Assembly: GCF_036170895.1 (NCBI RefSeq)
Contig: NZ_CP108036.1
Span: 7,227,501-7,291,500, forward strand
Origin: Streptomyces erythrochromogenes
Lineage (GTDB): Bacteria > Actinomycetota > Actinomycetes > Streptomycetales > Streptomycetaceae
Direction: 5' to 3'
DNA length: 64,000 nucleotides
In this document: positions 55,711 through 64,000 of the stretch, piece after piece
How positions within the stretch are numbered: the first letter of the stretch is position 1
How the letters are laid out: every line of letters starts with the position of its first letter
Notes under the pieces: model-generated
The model's input: only the letters and a program-made list of their open reading frames with translations
What the model was told of the DNA's origin: nothing
The model's database searches: none
Position numbers and translations under genes: made by a program

Positions 55711-57326
55711 CGTGGTACCTCCACGCAGCGCGGCAGGTACTGCGAGGCCGACGCGGACTTGTTGCCGGCGGCCGGCTTGGTGGTCACCCGGACCCCGCCG
55801 TAGCAGCCGCGGTCACGGCTGAAGGTGTGCACCTTGTTCGTGGTGACGGTCGAACCGGCCTGGACCGTGAACGACTCGCTGCCGTCGGGGACGGACAACG
55901 AGCCCTGCGCACCGCCCAGGAACCACTCCACCACCACGGTCACCGGCCCGGTGCCCTGGGAGGAGACCGTGATGGCCGCATCGCCCCGGTACACGCCGGT
56001 CTTGAGGGACACGGCGACGTTCGTGACCCGCAGGGTGGGCGTCGGCGTGGGGCTCGGCGTCGGAGACCAGCTCACCGTCGGCTTCGGGGTGGTGGGACTC
56101 GGTGACAGCGAAGGCCAGGCCGACGCGGACGGGGAAGCGGACGCGGACGCGGACGGCGAAGGGCTCGGCGAGGCCGAGGCGCTCGGGCTGGGCGACGGCG
56201 AAGCGGAAGCGGACGCACCAGGGGTGGGGGAGGCCGACCCGGGAGGGGCAGCGCTCGTCGTGGCGAAGGCGCTGAGCGCCGACGCCCCGCCCGGAGCGGC
56301 GCCGATCGCGTCCGTCGTGAACACCAGCACCGCCCCCAGGACCAGGGCCGTCCCCGCCGCGATCCAGCCGCGCTTGCCTGGTGCCCAGCCCGAGCCGCCG
56401 TCCAGCTTCGTCGTGGCCACCGCGGTGGTGCCCGCCGCCGGCGCGCCCGCCGACGGGAACAGCAGCGGCAGCAGCGCGGCCAGCGCCGCCAGCCTGCGCT
56501 GCCCGCGCTCCTCCCACTCCGGCCCGTACGCGGCCAGCGCCACGTCCTCCAGCTCGGCCACGAACGCCTCGGCGTTCTCCGGCCGCTGCTCGGGCGCCTT
56601 GGCGAGGCCGCGCCGGATCAGCGGACGCACGGGCTCCGGGGCCTCGGTCTCCGGCACCGGGGCCTCGATGTGCTGGACCGCGAGCTCCGCGAAGTTCTCC
56701 CCGTCGTACGGCTTGCGCCCGGTGAGGCACTCGAAGAAGGTCGCCGTCGCCGCGTACACGTCGGCGGCGGGCGACGCCGGCCGGCCCTGCCACTGCTCGG
56801 GCGCCATGTAGGCGGGGGTGCCGGCGACACCGGGCGTGCTGCCGCGGTTCGCCGCGATCCCGAAGTCCACCAGCTTCGACGAGCCGTCGGCCGCGACCAG
56901 CACGTTCTCCGGCTTGTAGTCCCGGTGGACGACGCCCGCACGGTGCGCCGACGCCAGCCCCAGCAGGGACCCCTTCAGGACCACCAGCGCCGCCTCGGCG
57001 TCGGCCCGCCCGGACTGCTTCAGCAGCGAGCGCAGGGAGATGCCGTCGACCAGTTCCATCACGATGGCCGCGCCGCCGGGCGCCTCCACGTACTCGTACA
57101 GGCGCACCACGTACGGGGACTCCAACCCGCCGAGGAGCCGGGCCTCGGCCCGGAACTCCCCGACGAAGGCGGGGTCCTCGCGCAGCCGGTCGCTGAGGTA
57201 CTTGACGGCGACCGCCGTGCCCGTGGCGTCGTGGACGGCGAGCACCACCCGGCCGCTGCCGCCGGAGCCGAGCTCACGGACCTCCGTGTAACCGGGGACC
57301 GACCATGCCGCCCGAGTGTCGTCCAT
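55707..57326 (-). CDS. Receptor-type Ser/Thr protein kinase (PknB family-like)
   Basis: This 539-aa membrane kinase has a Hanks-type kinase domain at residues 10-270: Gly-rich loop ELGSGGSGRVV, Lys42 in VAVKY, HRDYKPEN (134-141), DFG (154-156), GTPAYMAPEQW. A linker leads to one transmembrane helix (about 321-338). An extracellular stalk of Ala-Ser-Pro repeats (about 360-430, [18 protein letters not shown]) follows, then a C-terminal beta domain with two cysteines (DRGCYGG, LPRCVEV). It has no PASTA repeats. ATG 57326 is preceded by AGGAA. The next gene overlaps its stop. Targets could include FHA proteins, for instance the transporter at 60480. Confidence 0.93.
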   Translation of the reverse strand: MDDTRAAWSVPGYTEVRELGSGGSGRVVLAVHDATGTAVAVKYLSDRLREDPAFVGEFRAEARLLGGLESPYVVRLYEYVEAPGGAAIVMELVDGISLRSLLKQSGRADAEAALVVLKGSLLGLASAHRAGVVHRDYKPENVLVAADGSSKLVDFGIAANRGSTPGVAGTPAYMAPEQWQGRPASPAADVYAATATFFECLTGRKPYDGENFAELAVQHIEAPVPETEAPEPVRPLIRRGLAKAPEQRPENAEAFVAELEDVALAAYGPEWEERGQRRLAALAALLPLLFPSAGAPAAGTTAVATTKLDGGSGWAPGKRGWIAAGTALVLGAVLVFTTDAIGAAPGGASALSAFATTSAAPPGSASPTPGASASASPSPSPSASASPSPSPSASASASPSASAWPSLSPSPTTPKPTVSWSPTPSPTPTPTLRVTNVAVSLKTGVYRGDAAITVSSQGTGPVTVVVEWFLGGAQGSLSVPDGSESFTVQAGSTVTTNKVHTFSRDRGCYGGVRVTTKPAAGNKSASASQYLPRCVEVPR

Positions 57327-57384
57327 CGTTCCTGCCCCCTGCCTGCTGCCTGCCGTGCGGCGCCGGATCCGTCCATGTCGGAGG

Positions 57385-57424
57385 CCGGTCCGGGGCCGGC
57401 CGCTCACCGGCCGGCCCGGACCGG
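57385..57424 (-). terminator. Long hairpin after the Tm-1-like gene
   Basis: A 17-bp stem (57385-57402 with 57408-57424) with one bulged G and a 5-nt loop, 56 bp past the Tm-1-like stop and before the kinase start. It should separate the two transcription units. Confidence 0.75.
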
Positions 57425-57479
57425 ACTCCCCATGGGACGTGGTTCGCGCCACGGCTGGTTCCCAACCGCGCCCGGTGTC

Positions 57480-58730
57480 TCAGGCCGCGGCAGACACCGC
57501 GCCGATCATGGCGTGCAGCCGGTCCGCGGCCGCCCGCCCGAAGGCCGGGTCGTTGATGTGCGTGTCGTAGTCGTAGAGCCGCGCGGCGCTGCCCCGCAAG
57601 CCCTCGCGCAGTGCCGAGAACAGTGCCCGGTCCGCGCGGGGGTCATGGTACGGGCCGCCCGGCGCGCCGAGCGTGGACAGTCCACGGAGCGGGACGCAGA
57701 CGGCCGTGGGCCCGGTCGCCGCGCGGAGTTTGGCGGCGACCCGGCGGCCGAGCTCCGCGCACTCGGCCTCGCTCGTCCGGATCACCGTGATCGACGGGTT
57801 GTGCACGTGGACACCCCGGTCCAGGACCCGTTGGGGCAGGGACTCCAGCGGGCCGAACTTCACCATGTCCAGTGCGCCCAGGCTCACCACCTGCGGCACG
57901 CCCGCCCGCCCGGCCGCGCTGAGCCGGTCGGGACCCGCGGTCAGGATGCCCCCGCACAGGTCGTCGGCGAGCTCGCTGAGCGTCAGGTCGAGGACCCCGG
58001 CGAAGATCCCCTGGGCGGCCAGGGTCTCCAGCGTGCGGCCGCCGGTACCGCTGACGTGGAAGACGAGGACCTCGTAGCCGAGCTCGGTCAGCCGCTCGCG
58101 CGCCGCGTCCACGCCGGACGTGGTCACGCCCGCCATGCTCGCCGCGACCAGCGGACGGGGGCCCGTCCCCAGCCGCGGCGGGCGCTCCGCCGAGGCGCGG
58201 GCGAAGGATCCGGCCATCCCGGCGATGGCCGCCACGGCGTTCGCCAGGATCGGCGCGGAGACGCTGTTGATCCCCGCGATGTCCACGACGCTGTACATCA
58301 TCGTGATGTCCGAGGAGCCCACGTACGGGGCGGTGTCCCCGGACGCCATGGACGAGACCATCAGCTTGGGCACGCCCAGCGGCAGGGCGCGCATCGCCCG
58401 GGTGGCGATGGAGGTGCCGCCGCTGCCGCCGATCGCGAGCACCCCGTGCAGCCGGCCCTCGGCGTGCAGGCGGACCAGGGTCGCCTCGGCGCCCCGGGCC
58501 ATCGTGGTCACGGCCGCGCCACGGTCGGCGGCCGATCGCAGGAGGGACAGTTCGGTTCCCGCGGCCCGGGCCACCGCGGCGCGCGACACGTCCGCGGCCA
58601 CCCGGGGTTCACCCATGATTCCTGTGTCGACCAGTACCACTTCGACGCCGGCGCGCAGCAGCCTCTCGCGCAGCCAGCCGTACTCCACACCCTTGGTGTC
58701 CAGGGTTCCCACCAGCACGACGTTCGTCAT
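57480..58730 (-). CDS. Tm-1-like ATP-binding domain protein (UPF0261)
   Basis: This 416-aa protein has the Tm-1/UPF0261 N-terminal domain (VVLVGTLDTKGVEYGWLRERLLRAGVEVVLVDTGIMG) and the conserved GVLAIGGSGGTSIATRAMRALPLGVPKLMVSSMASGDTAPYVG block. A C-terminal domain follows with GYEVLVFHVSGTGGRTLETL and ANDPAFG-like end (HINDPAFGRAAADRL). The plant Tm-1 protein inhibits tobamovirus replication; bacterial relatives have no settled function. The first Met is at 58730. It is followed, on the same strand, by a hairpin before the kinase gene. The Nudix gene lies 48 bp upstream on the same strand, so a common transcript is possible. Confidence 0.9.
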   Translation of the reverse strand: MTNVVLVGTLDTKGVEYGWLRERLLRAGVEVVLVDTGIMGEPRVAADVSRAAVARAAGTELSLLRSAADRGAAVTTMARGAEATLVRLHAEGRLHGVLAIGGSGGTSIATRAMRALPLGVPKLMVSSMASGDTAPYVGSSDITMMYSVVDIAGINSVSAPILANAVAAIAGMAGSFARASAERPPRLGTGPRPLVAASMAGVTTSGVDAARERLTELGYEVLVFHVSGTGGRTLETLAAQGIFAGVLDLTLSELADDLCGGILTAGPDRLSAAGRAGVPQVVSLGALDMVKFGPLESLPQRVLDRGVHVHNPSITVIRTSEAECAELGRRVAAKLRAATGPTAVCVPLRGLSTLGAPGGPYHDPRADRALFSALREGLRGSAARLYDYDTHINDPAFGRAAADRLHAMIGAVSAAA

Positions 58731-58778
58731 ACGTGCAATGTCCGGGCAGGCGCGGATGTTGGCAAGTACGAGCTCTGG

Positions 58779-59261
58779 TTAAGCCTTCAGCAGCACCAAC
58801 AGCCGCTCCAGGAAGGGGAGTTGTGAGGGCATCAGCATGCTTTGAGCCATCTCGGGGGTGCACCAGGCCACCCGGTCCAGCTCCGGGAACTCCTGTACGT
58901 TCCCCGAATGCGGGGGCCACTCCAGGGTGAAGGTCCCCGGCACCATGAGCGCCGGATCGAGGTCCGCCTCCACCGCCCAGATGGTGACCAGCTTCCCGCT
59001 GGAGAGCCGTACCTCGCCCAGCGGCAGGTACTCGCCCTCCGGCGGGGGCAGGCCGATCTCCTCGGTGAACTCCCGGCGGGCCGCGTCGCGCGGAGTCTCC
59101 TCCGGCCCGTACTCGCCCTTGGGGATGGCCCAGTCCCCGGAGATCTTCCCCGACCACAACGGGCCGCCCATGTGCCCGAGCAGGACTTCGACCCCGGGCT
59201 CCGTCCGTGAGCCGTCCGTCCGCCGGAAGAGGAGCAGTCCGGCGCTGCGCTTGTACGTCAT
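58779..59261 (-). CDS. Nudix hydrolase
   Basis: This 160-aa Nudix enzyme resembles the diadenosine/nucleotide hydrolases that begin with SAGLLLFRR. The box is GEYGPEETPRDAARREFTEEIGL (about residues 52-74), fully consistent with Gx5Ex7REx2EExG. The late WCTPEMAQSMLMPSQLPFLERL region is typical of a subgroup with a C-terminal helical tail. ATG 59261 (MTYKRSAG) fits the family start; ATG 59282 would add seven residues. No strong ribosome site precedes either. The gene lies 30 bp downstream of the CDF transporter stop, in the opposite reading order, on the same strand. Confidence 0.92.
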   Translation of the reverse strand: MTYKRSAGLLLFRRTDGSRTEPGVEVLLGHMGGPLWSGKISGDWAIPKGEYGPEETPRDAARREFTEEIGLPPPEGEYLPLGEVRLSSGKLVTIWAVEADLDPALMVPGTFTLEWPPHSGNVQEFPELDRVAWCTPEMAQSMLMPSQLPFLERLLVLLKA

Positions 59262-59291
59262 GGGCCCATACATGCCCCGCACCGGCGCCGG

Positions 59292-60299
59292 TCAGTGGTC
59301 GTGCGGGCCCTCCCGGTGGACCGGTCCGTGCGCGTCCGCGCAGTGCGGGTCGTACGAGGCCTCGCCGCGCCGGCCGACGGAGAGGAGGGAGTCCTGCGTG
59401 TGGTCCACCTGGAGGGTGGTGTGCGTGATCCCGTACTCCTTGTCCAGCAGCTGCTCCAGCTCCCGGCGCACGGCGTGGCAGTCGCCCGCCGGCTCGACCA
59501 GCACGTGCGCGGAGAGCGCGGCCTGCCCCGAGGTGATCGTCCAGATGTGCAGATCGTGCACCTCGGTGACCGGCGGGTGCCCGACGAGCCGGTCGCCGAC
59601 CGCGTCCGGGTCCACGTGGGCGGGCGCGGCCTCCAGGAAGATCCGCCCGGAGTCGCGGACCAGACCGTAGCCCGCCCTGACCATCAGCACCACGACCACG
59701 AGCGTGGCGATCGCGTCGGCCTGCCGGAACCCGGTCGTCATGACGACCAGACCGGCGACGGCCGTTCCGATGAAGGCGAACAGGTCGTTCAGCACGTGCT
59801 GGTAGGCGCCCTCGACCGCCAGCGAGGACCGGTTCGCCCGCGATATGCACCAGGCCGCGGCCACATTGACGACGATGCCGGCGAGCGCCGTCACCAGGAC
59901 CAGCCCGCCCTCCACCGGCGGCGGGTCCATCAGCCTGCGCACCGCCTCGTACGCCAGCCACGCGGCCAGCAGGAGCAGCGTCAGGCCGTTGGCCTGGGCG
60001 GAGAGTATCTCCGCCCGCTTGAGGCCGTACGTGAAACCGCCGCGGGCCGGGCGGGCCGCCAGCCGCATGGCGATCAGCGCGAGGACGATCGAGACGGCGT
60101 CCGTCAGCATGTGGGCCGCGTCGGAGATCAGGGCCAGCGAGTGCGCCATGACGCCGATGACCACCTCGACGGCCATGAACCCGCCGATCAGGCCGAGCGC
60201 GATGGCCAGCCAGCGGCGGTCGGCGTCGGCGGCCACACCGTGGCTGTGGCCTCCGGGCCCGTGGCCGTGGTCGTCGTGCCCGTGGTCGTGCCCGGTCAT
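59292..60299 (-). CDS. Cation diffusion facilitator family transporter
   Basis: This 335-aa CDF metal exporter (Zn, Co, Cd or Fe expected) has a His/Asp/Gly-rich N-terminus (TGHDHGHDDHGHGPGGHSHG, residues 2-21) that can bind metal. Six transmembrane helices follow, with the transport site pairs in SDAAHMLTDAVS (helix II) and EGAYQHVLNDLFAFIG (helix V), and a C-terminal cytoplasmic ferredoxin-like domain (about 220-310) with VTEVHDLHIWTITSGQ. ATG 60299 has GGGGGA about 5 nt upstream. It is divergent from the FHA transporter gene. No metal-sensor gene or obvious metal operator is adjacent. Confidence 0.94.
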   Translation of the reverse strand: MTGHDHGHDDHGHGPGGHSHGVAADADRRWLAIALGLIGGFMAVEVVIGVMAHSLALISDAAHMLTDAVSIVLALIAMRLAARPARGGFTYGLKRAEILSAQANGLTLLLLAAWLAYEAVRRLMDPPPVEGGLVLVTALAGIVVNVAAAWCISRANRSSLAVEGAYQHVLNDLFAFIGTAVAGLVVMTTGFRQADAIATLVVVVLMVRAGYGLVRDSGRIFLEAAPAHVDPDAVGDRLVGHPPVTEVHDLHIWTITSGQAALSAHVLVEPAGDCHAVRRELEQLLDKEYGITHTTLQVDHTQDSLLSVGRRGEASYDPHCADAHGPVHREGPHDH

Positions 60300-60433
60300 G
60301 GCATCCCCCGTCTCGTCGCGGCAGCCGTTTGTTCGGTTCCCGTCGCGTGAAGTGAAGCGCACCCCGGCGAGATGGGCAAAGGCTGCAACGGGGACCGTTG
60401 TCATTCCCTATAAGAGGCCACTGACCTGCGGTT

Positions 60434-60462
60434 TTGTCGGGCCGCTGCCGGGCTGGTGTGAT
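60434..60462 (+). promoter_or_regulatory. Possible promoter of the FHA-ABC gene
   Basis: TTGTCG (60434-60439), 17-bp spacer, TGTGAT (60457-60462). Transcription would start near 60469, only 11 nt before ATG 60480, so the message has a very short leader. Confidence 0.4.
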
Positions 60463-60479
60463 CGTGGGAAAATCTGTTC

Positions 60480-62864
60480 ATGGTCCAGCGCCCCGGTGTG
60501 CCGACCGCGCCAGAGCTCGTCCTGGAAACAGCGACGGGCTCCACACCGATGAGCCCGGGCCGGACGTACCACGTCGGCAGGGACCCCCACTGCGAGATCT
60601 GCTTCGAGGACGCCCGCGTCTCCTGGCACCACGCGGTCCTGCGCCCCGACGGCGACCACTGGACGGTCGAGGACGAGGACAGCACCAACGGCACCTGGGC
60701 CGACGGCCACCGCGTCCACGAGTGGAGCGTCGGCGCCGGCAGCGAACTGCGCTTCGGCGACGCGCAGGACGGCCCGCGGGCCGTCCTCACCGCTCCGGGG
60801 CCCGGGCCCGCGGCGGCCGGAGCCCGGCCGGCCCGGGTCTCCAACCCGTCGATGACCACCACCTTCCGGCAGCCCAGCGCCGTCCTCCCGCTGCCCGCCC
60901 GCACCGCCGTGCGCATCGGCCGCGCCGTCGACAACGACCTCGTGATCGACGAGCTCGACGTATCGCGCCGGCACGCCGAACTGCGGGCCCTCGCCGACGG
61001 CAGCTACGAGATCGCCGACCTCGGCAGCCACAACGGCACCTACCTCAACGGCGCCCCCGTCACGGGCGCGGTCCCCCTCACCGAGGGCGACATCGTCGGC
61101 ATCGGCCACCTGGCCTTCTGCCTCGTCGGCGACCGGCTCCAGGAGTACGAGGACACGGGCGAGGTCACCCTCGACGTCCAGGGCCTCACCGTCGCCGTCG
61201 ACCGCGGCCGCAAGACCCTCCTCGACGAGGTGTCCTTCCCCGTGGGCGCCAAATGCCTGCTCGCCGTCATCGGCCCCAGCGGAGCCGGCAAGTCCACCCT
61301 GCTCGGCGCCCTCACCGGCCTGCGCCCCGCCGACCGGGGGGCCGTCCTCTACGACGGCCGCGACCTCTACCGCGACTACGCCGAACTGCGCAGCCGCATC
61401 GGGCTCGTGCCGCAGGACGACATCCTCCACTCCCAGCTCACCGTCCGGCGCGCCCTCGTGTACGCCGCCGAACTGCGCTTCCCGCAGGACACCGCGAAGG
61501 CCGAACGCCGGCGGCGGGTGGACGAGGTGATCGGCGAACTCGGCCTCGACCAGCGCGCCGCCCAGCCCATCCACAGCCTCTCCGGCGGCCAGCGCAAACG
61601 GGTGTCCGTCGCCCTGGAGCTCCTCACCAAACCCTCCCTGCTCTTCCTGGACGAGCCCACCTCCGGCCTCGACCCGGGCATGGACCGCTCGGTGATGCAC
61701 ATGCTGCGCGGCCTCGCCGACGACGGCCGCACCGTCATCGTGGTCACCCACAGCGTCCTCAGCCTCGACGTCTGCGACCGGCTGCTGGTCCTGGCCCCGG
61801 GCGGGCGCATCGCCTACTACGGGCCGCCCGGGGAAACCCTCGGCTACTTCGGCTTCTCCCAGTGGCCCGAGGCCTTCGAAGCCTTCGAGAACCAGCGCGG
61901 CCGCGACTGGGCGGGGGAGTACGCCGCCTCGACCGCCCACCGCAAGTACGTCCTCGGTGCGGCCCGCCAGCCGTGGTACGGCGGCGCGTACGGGGCGGCC
62001 GCCGAGGCCGCCTCCCCGGCCGACGCCGTCCCCCCGCCGCCGCCCAAGGCGCAGAGCTGGGGCTCCCAGCTGTCCACCCTCGTACGGCGGTACGCGGCAG
62101 CGCTCGCCGCGGACCGGACCTTCCTCGCCATCATGATCGCGCTGCCGTTCGTCATGGGCGCCATGGCCCGCGCGCTGGCCGGCAGCAGGCTCACCCAGGA
62201 GACTGCGATCAACGCCCTGCTCATCCTGGCCGTCGGCGGCGTCCTGACCGGCGCCGCCAACGCCGTGCGCGAACTGGTCAAGGAACGCGTCATCTACCGG
62301 CGGGAACGGGCGGTGGGGCTCTCCCGCTCCGCCTACCTGATGTCCAAGGTCGTGGTGCTGGGCGCCGTCACCGTCGCCCAGGCCGTGGTGCTGACCCTGG
62401 TGGCCCTCTACGGCGTGGACCTGAACGCCCCGGGCGGCCACGGCGTGCTCCTGGGACCCCTCGTCGAGATCACCATTGCGGTGGCGCTGCTGGCGTTCAG
62501 CGCGATGATGCTCGGGCTGCTGGTCTCCGCGCTGGTCCGCAAGGAGGAGGTCACCATGCCGCTGCTGGTCCTCCTCGCCATCGTGCAGGTGGTCTTCTGC
62601 GGCGCGCTCCTGGAGCTGGACGGCGTGCCCGTCATCGCGCAGCTGGCCTGGCTGGTCCCCTCACGCTGGGCCCTCGGGGCCATGGCGGGCACCATCGACC
62701 TCGGAGCGATCGTGCCCGGCACCCTCACCGACGACCCGCTGTTCGCGCACAGCCCCGCGGTGTGGCTGCTCAATCTGGGCATGCTGGTGGTCCTGTCCGT
62801 CCTGTGCGGGGTGCTGGTCGCGCGGCTGCTGCGCCGGCACGAGCCCGTGATCATGCGGAAGTAG
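60480..62864 (+). CDS. Double-FHA ABC transporter (Rv1747-like fusion)
   Basis: This 794-aa protein has two forkhead-associated domains: FHA1 with GRD (33-35), S-x-x-H (48-51) and STNGTW (68-73); FHA2 with GRA (147-149), SRRH (162-165) and SHNGTYLNG (183-191). An ABC ATPase (about 230-470) follows with Walker A GPSGAGKST (265-273), signature LSGGQRKRVS and LLFLDEPTSGLD. The C-terminal membrane domain (about 540-790) has six helices of the ABCG/ABC-2 type. Mycobacterial Rv1747 has this plan and is phosphorylated by a Ser/Thr kinase. FHA domains bind phospho-threonine, so control by a Hanks kinase is likely. The exported molecule is unknown. Confidence 0.93.
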   Translation: MVQRPGVPTAPELVLETATGSTPMSPGRTYHVGRDPHCEICFEDARVSWHHAVLRPDGDHWTVEDEDSTNGTWADGHRVHEWSVGAGSELRFGDAQDGPRAVLTAPGPGPAAAGARPARVSNPSMTTTFRQPSAVLPLPARTAVRIGRAVDNDLVIDELDVSRRHAELRALADGSYEIADLGSHNGTYLNGAPVTGAVPLTEGDIVGIGHLAFCLVGDRLQEYEDTGEVTLDVQGLTVAVDRGRKTLLDEVSFPVGAKCLLAVIGPSGAGKSTLLGALTGLRPADRGAVLYDGRDLYRDYAELRSRIGLVPQDDILHSQLTVRRALVYAAELRFPQDTAKAERRRRVDEVIGELGLDQRAAQPIHSLSGGQRKRVSVALELLTKPSLLFLDEPTSGLDPGMDRSVMHMLRGLADDGRTVIVVTHSVLSLDVCDRLLVLAPGGRIAYYGPPGETLGYFGFSQWPEAFEAFENQRGRDWAGEYAASTAHRKYVLGAARQPWYGGAYGAAAEAASPADAVPPPPPKAQSWGSQLSTLVRRYAAALAADRTFLAIMIALPFVMGAMARALAGSRLTQETAINALLILAVGGVLTGAANAVRELVKERVIYRRERAVGLSRSAYLMSKVVVLGAVTVAQAVVLTLVALYGVDLNAPGGHGVLLGPLVEITIAVALLAFSAMMLGLLVSALVRKEEVTMPLLVLLAIVQVVFCGALLELDGVPVIAQLAWLVPSRWALGAMAGTIDLGAIVPGTLTDDPLFAHSPAVWLLNLGMLVVLSVLCGVLVARLLRRHEPVIMRK

Positions 62865-62869
62865 GCCTC

Positions 62870-63538
62870 ATGAGCAGCTCGATGGATCCCGGCCTCGCCG
62901 TGGCGGACTTCCGGCCCACCCATGTGGTGCCGCCGCCGGGGCTCTCCGCCTGGGAGGCCCCCGACGTCTCCCGGCCGACCGCGGCCCTGGACGCCTTCCT
63001 GCCCGTGCAGCTGCTGTCCCGGCGCGGGGAGTGGGGAGAGATCCTGTGCGCCAACGGATGGAGCGCCTGGGTCGACGGACGGCTCCTCGTCTCGGTCCCG
63101 CAGCCGCCGCCGACCACGGGGGAGCGGCCGTCGGTACGCGCCGAGGACCCGCGACCGCTGCTGGAGCGCGGCGCCGACGCCCTGGAGCGCTACCGGCACG
63201 CCGTGGACGAGCTCGCCTCCGGCCGGGTCGACACCGACGCCTTCCGGCGTTCCCTGCGCGGGCTGCGGGTGGGCGTGGTCGTCGACGGGGAGTCGGTCTG
63301 GCTCTACGACGACACCTCCGGACGGTGGATGTACGGCGACGGGACCCGCCTCGCGACCTACGCGGTGATCGAGGGGCTGGGGACCGCGCCCGGGCAGGGG
63401 TCCGCGGAGGTGGATCCGGTGGACGCCGGCGGGGCCGGCGCGGGGCCGGCCGCGCCGCCCGCCGGCCCGGAGGCGGGCGGGACCGACGGCGCCACTCCGA
63501 CCCGCATCGTGGACACGCACGACCCCGAACTGGAGTGA
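62870..63538 (+). CDS. Conserved protein coupled to the FHA-ABC transporter
   Basis: This 222-aa soluble protein starts 5 bp after the transporter stop, so it is almost certainly cotranslated with it. The first 80 residues (FLPVQLLSRRGEWGEILCANGWSAWVDGRLLVSVP) look like an SH3-type small beta-barrel. The middle part is helical (ERGADALERYRHAVDELASGRVDTDAFRRSLRGLRVGVVVDGESVWLYDDTSGRWMYGDG). The C-terminal 50 residues are Gly/Ala/Pro-rich with TPTRIVDTHDPELE at the end, whose threonines could be phospho-acceptors for FHA binding (speculative). No known enzyme motif is visible. Confidence 0.8.
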   Translation: MSSSMDPGLAVADFRPTHVVPPPGLSAWEAPDVSRPTAALDAFLPVQLLSRRGEWGEILCANGWSAWVDGRLLVSVPQPPPTTGERPSVRAEDPRPLLERGADALERYRHAVDELASGRVDTDAFRRSLRGLRVGVVVDGESVWLYDDTSGRWMYGDGTRLATYAVIEGLGTAPGQGSAEVDPVDAGGAGAGPAAPPAGPEAGGTDGATPTRIVDTHDPELE

Positions 63539-63554
63539 GTCGGAGGGTGCCGGT

Positions 63555-64000
63555 TCAGCCGCGCGTCGCGGCGGGCTCCTCGACCCGCCCGCGGCGGTGC
63601 AGCGGGCGGGCCATGACGCCGCCGAGGAAGCCCGCCACCGCCCCCCAGAGCAGGCCCAGGCCGACCGTGCGCCACAGCACGGGGTCCAGCAGGACCTCCC
63701 CGCCGAGGGCGTCCACCTCGCCGATGCCCAGCAGGGACAGCCCGTACTGCGCCTGGACCCGGGACAGCAGGCAGACCGCGAGGGTGGCCAGGGCGAGGGC
63801 CGCGCCCAGATGGAGGGCGTGCTGCCAGGGCCGGACGTGCGCGGGGGACCGTACGGCCGCCAGTACGCCCGTGCCCAGCAGCAGCACGGCGGCCACCACC
63901 ACCAGCCACCACGCCCGCGGGTCCCGCGCGGCGAACGACGCCACGTCCACCGGAGCCCCGTCGGCATCGCGCAGCACCTCGTCCAGCAGCTGCGGCATGG
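63555..64000 (-). CDS. C-terminal part of a multi-pass membrane protein
   Basis: The visible 148 codons contain three transmembrane segments (about WWLVVVAAVLLLGTGVLAA, HALHLGAALALATLAVCLLS and LGLLWGAVAGFLGGVMA), with a short basic C-terminus (RPLHRRGRVEEPAATRG). The layout resembles the end of streptophobe-type membrane proteins, which are much longer, so the gene most likely continues past the right edge. An internal ATG at 63998 could also start a short protein, but no ribosome site can be judged. Function is unknown. Confidence 0.6.
   Translation of the reverse strand, partial: MPQLLDEVLRDADGAPVDVASFAARDPRAWWLVVVAAVLLLGTGVLAAVRSPAHVRPWQHALHLGAALALATLAVCLLSRVQAQYGLSLLGIGEVDALGGEVLLDPVLWRTVGLGLLWGAVAGFLGGVMARPLHRRGRVEEPAATRG

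Noticed and set aside
56080..56230. Minisatellite-like DNA repeat in the kinase gene
   Set aside because: It encodes the in-frame Ala-Ser-Pro stalk of the kinase and is explained by protein-level low complexity.
1..64000. tRNA, rRNA or known riboswitch genes
   Set aside because: I looked for cloverleaf arms, CCA ends and common riboswitch cores and found nothing convincing; a covariance-model search would be decisive.

Overview
The window is high-GC chromosomal DNA with strong G/C third-position bias, GTG/TTG starts, GGAGG-type ribosome binding sites and many Streptomyces-type families (DUF6421, DUF6643, DUF5134, spherulin-4-like secreted protein, mycothiol-dependent maleylpyruvate isomerase-like protein, F420-type nitroreductase-fold protein). 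It is most likely from Streptomyces or a close relative. I found no tRNA, rRNA, CRISPR array, transposase, phage gene or antibiotic cluster. The content is core or conserved-accessory chromosome, about 60 protein genes.

Left part (1-25 kb): a DUF5134 membrane protein next to the start of an M56-type gene; GNAT; GDPD; a divergent PadR / luciferase-like monooxygenase / esterase unit around a perfect 17-bp dyad; a tightly coupled DUF6421-SDR-threonine aldolase operon followed by a transglutaminase-fold protein; an acyltransferase; a thioredoxin-like protein; a flavin reductase preceded by a cysteine-containing leader peptide; etfB-etfA with a strong terminator; a citrate-lyase-like DUF6986 enzyme; a LacI regulator divergent from a P-loop/Nudix fusion; an MBL hydrolase, M20 dipeptidase and geranylgeranyl-reductase-like flavoprotein; a TetR/DDN-like pair with repeated operators; and a secreted spherulin-4-like protein with the only TTA (bldA) codon I could find in any gene of the window.

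Middle part (25-47 kb): lipoprotein, MDMPI, AlkB, ROK, anti-sigma-type ATPase, cysteine-synthase-like enzyme, an HxlR remnant, SRPBCC, an 800-aa membrane protein with a split alpha/beta-hydrolase signature, a beta-helix/AAA+ protein with an Rv1733c-like neighbour, MOSC, DUF6643 with a BldD-box match upstream, an HpnB-like glycosyltransferase, a racemase-like protein, an ABC-F ATPase under a two-operator promoter, ADP-ribosylglycohydrolase overlapping a TetR gene, and a flavoprotein monooxygenase reading away from a compound TetR operator.

Right part (47-64 kb): Lnt, Nudix, acyltransferase 3, S1 protease, GT39-type mannosyltransferase, a GNAT-AAA+ fusion, a receptor-type Ser/Thr kinase with a translationally coupled membrane partner, Tm-1-like protein, Nudix, CDF metal exporter, a double-FHA ABC transporter of the Rv1747 type with a coupled partner, and the end of a membrane protein. 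Kinase and FHA transporter lie about 3 kb apart and could form a phospho-signalling pair (inference). Convergent genes are usually separated by GC-rich hairpins that can work both ways, and several genes appear to be leaderless (-10 hexamer 6-7 nt before the start codon, no Shine-Dalgarno).
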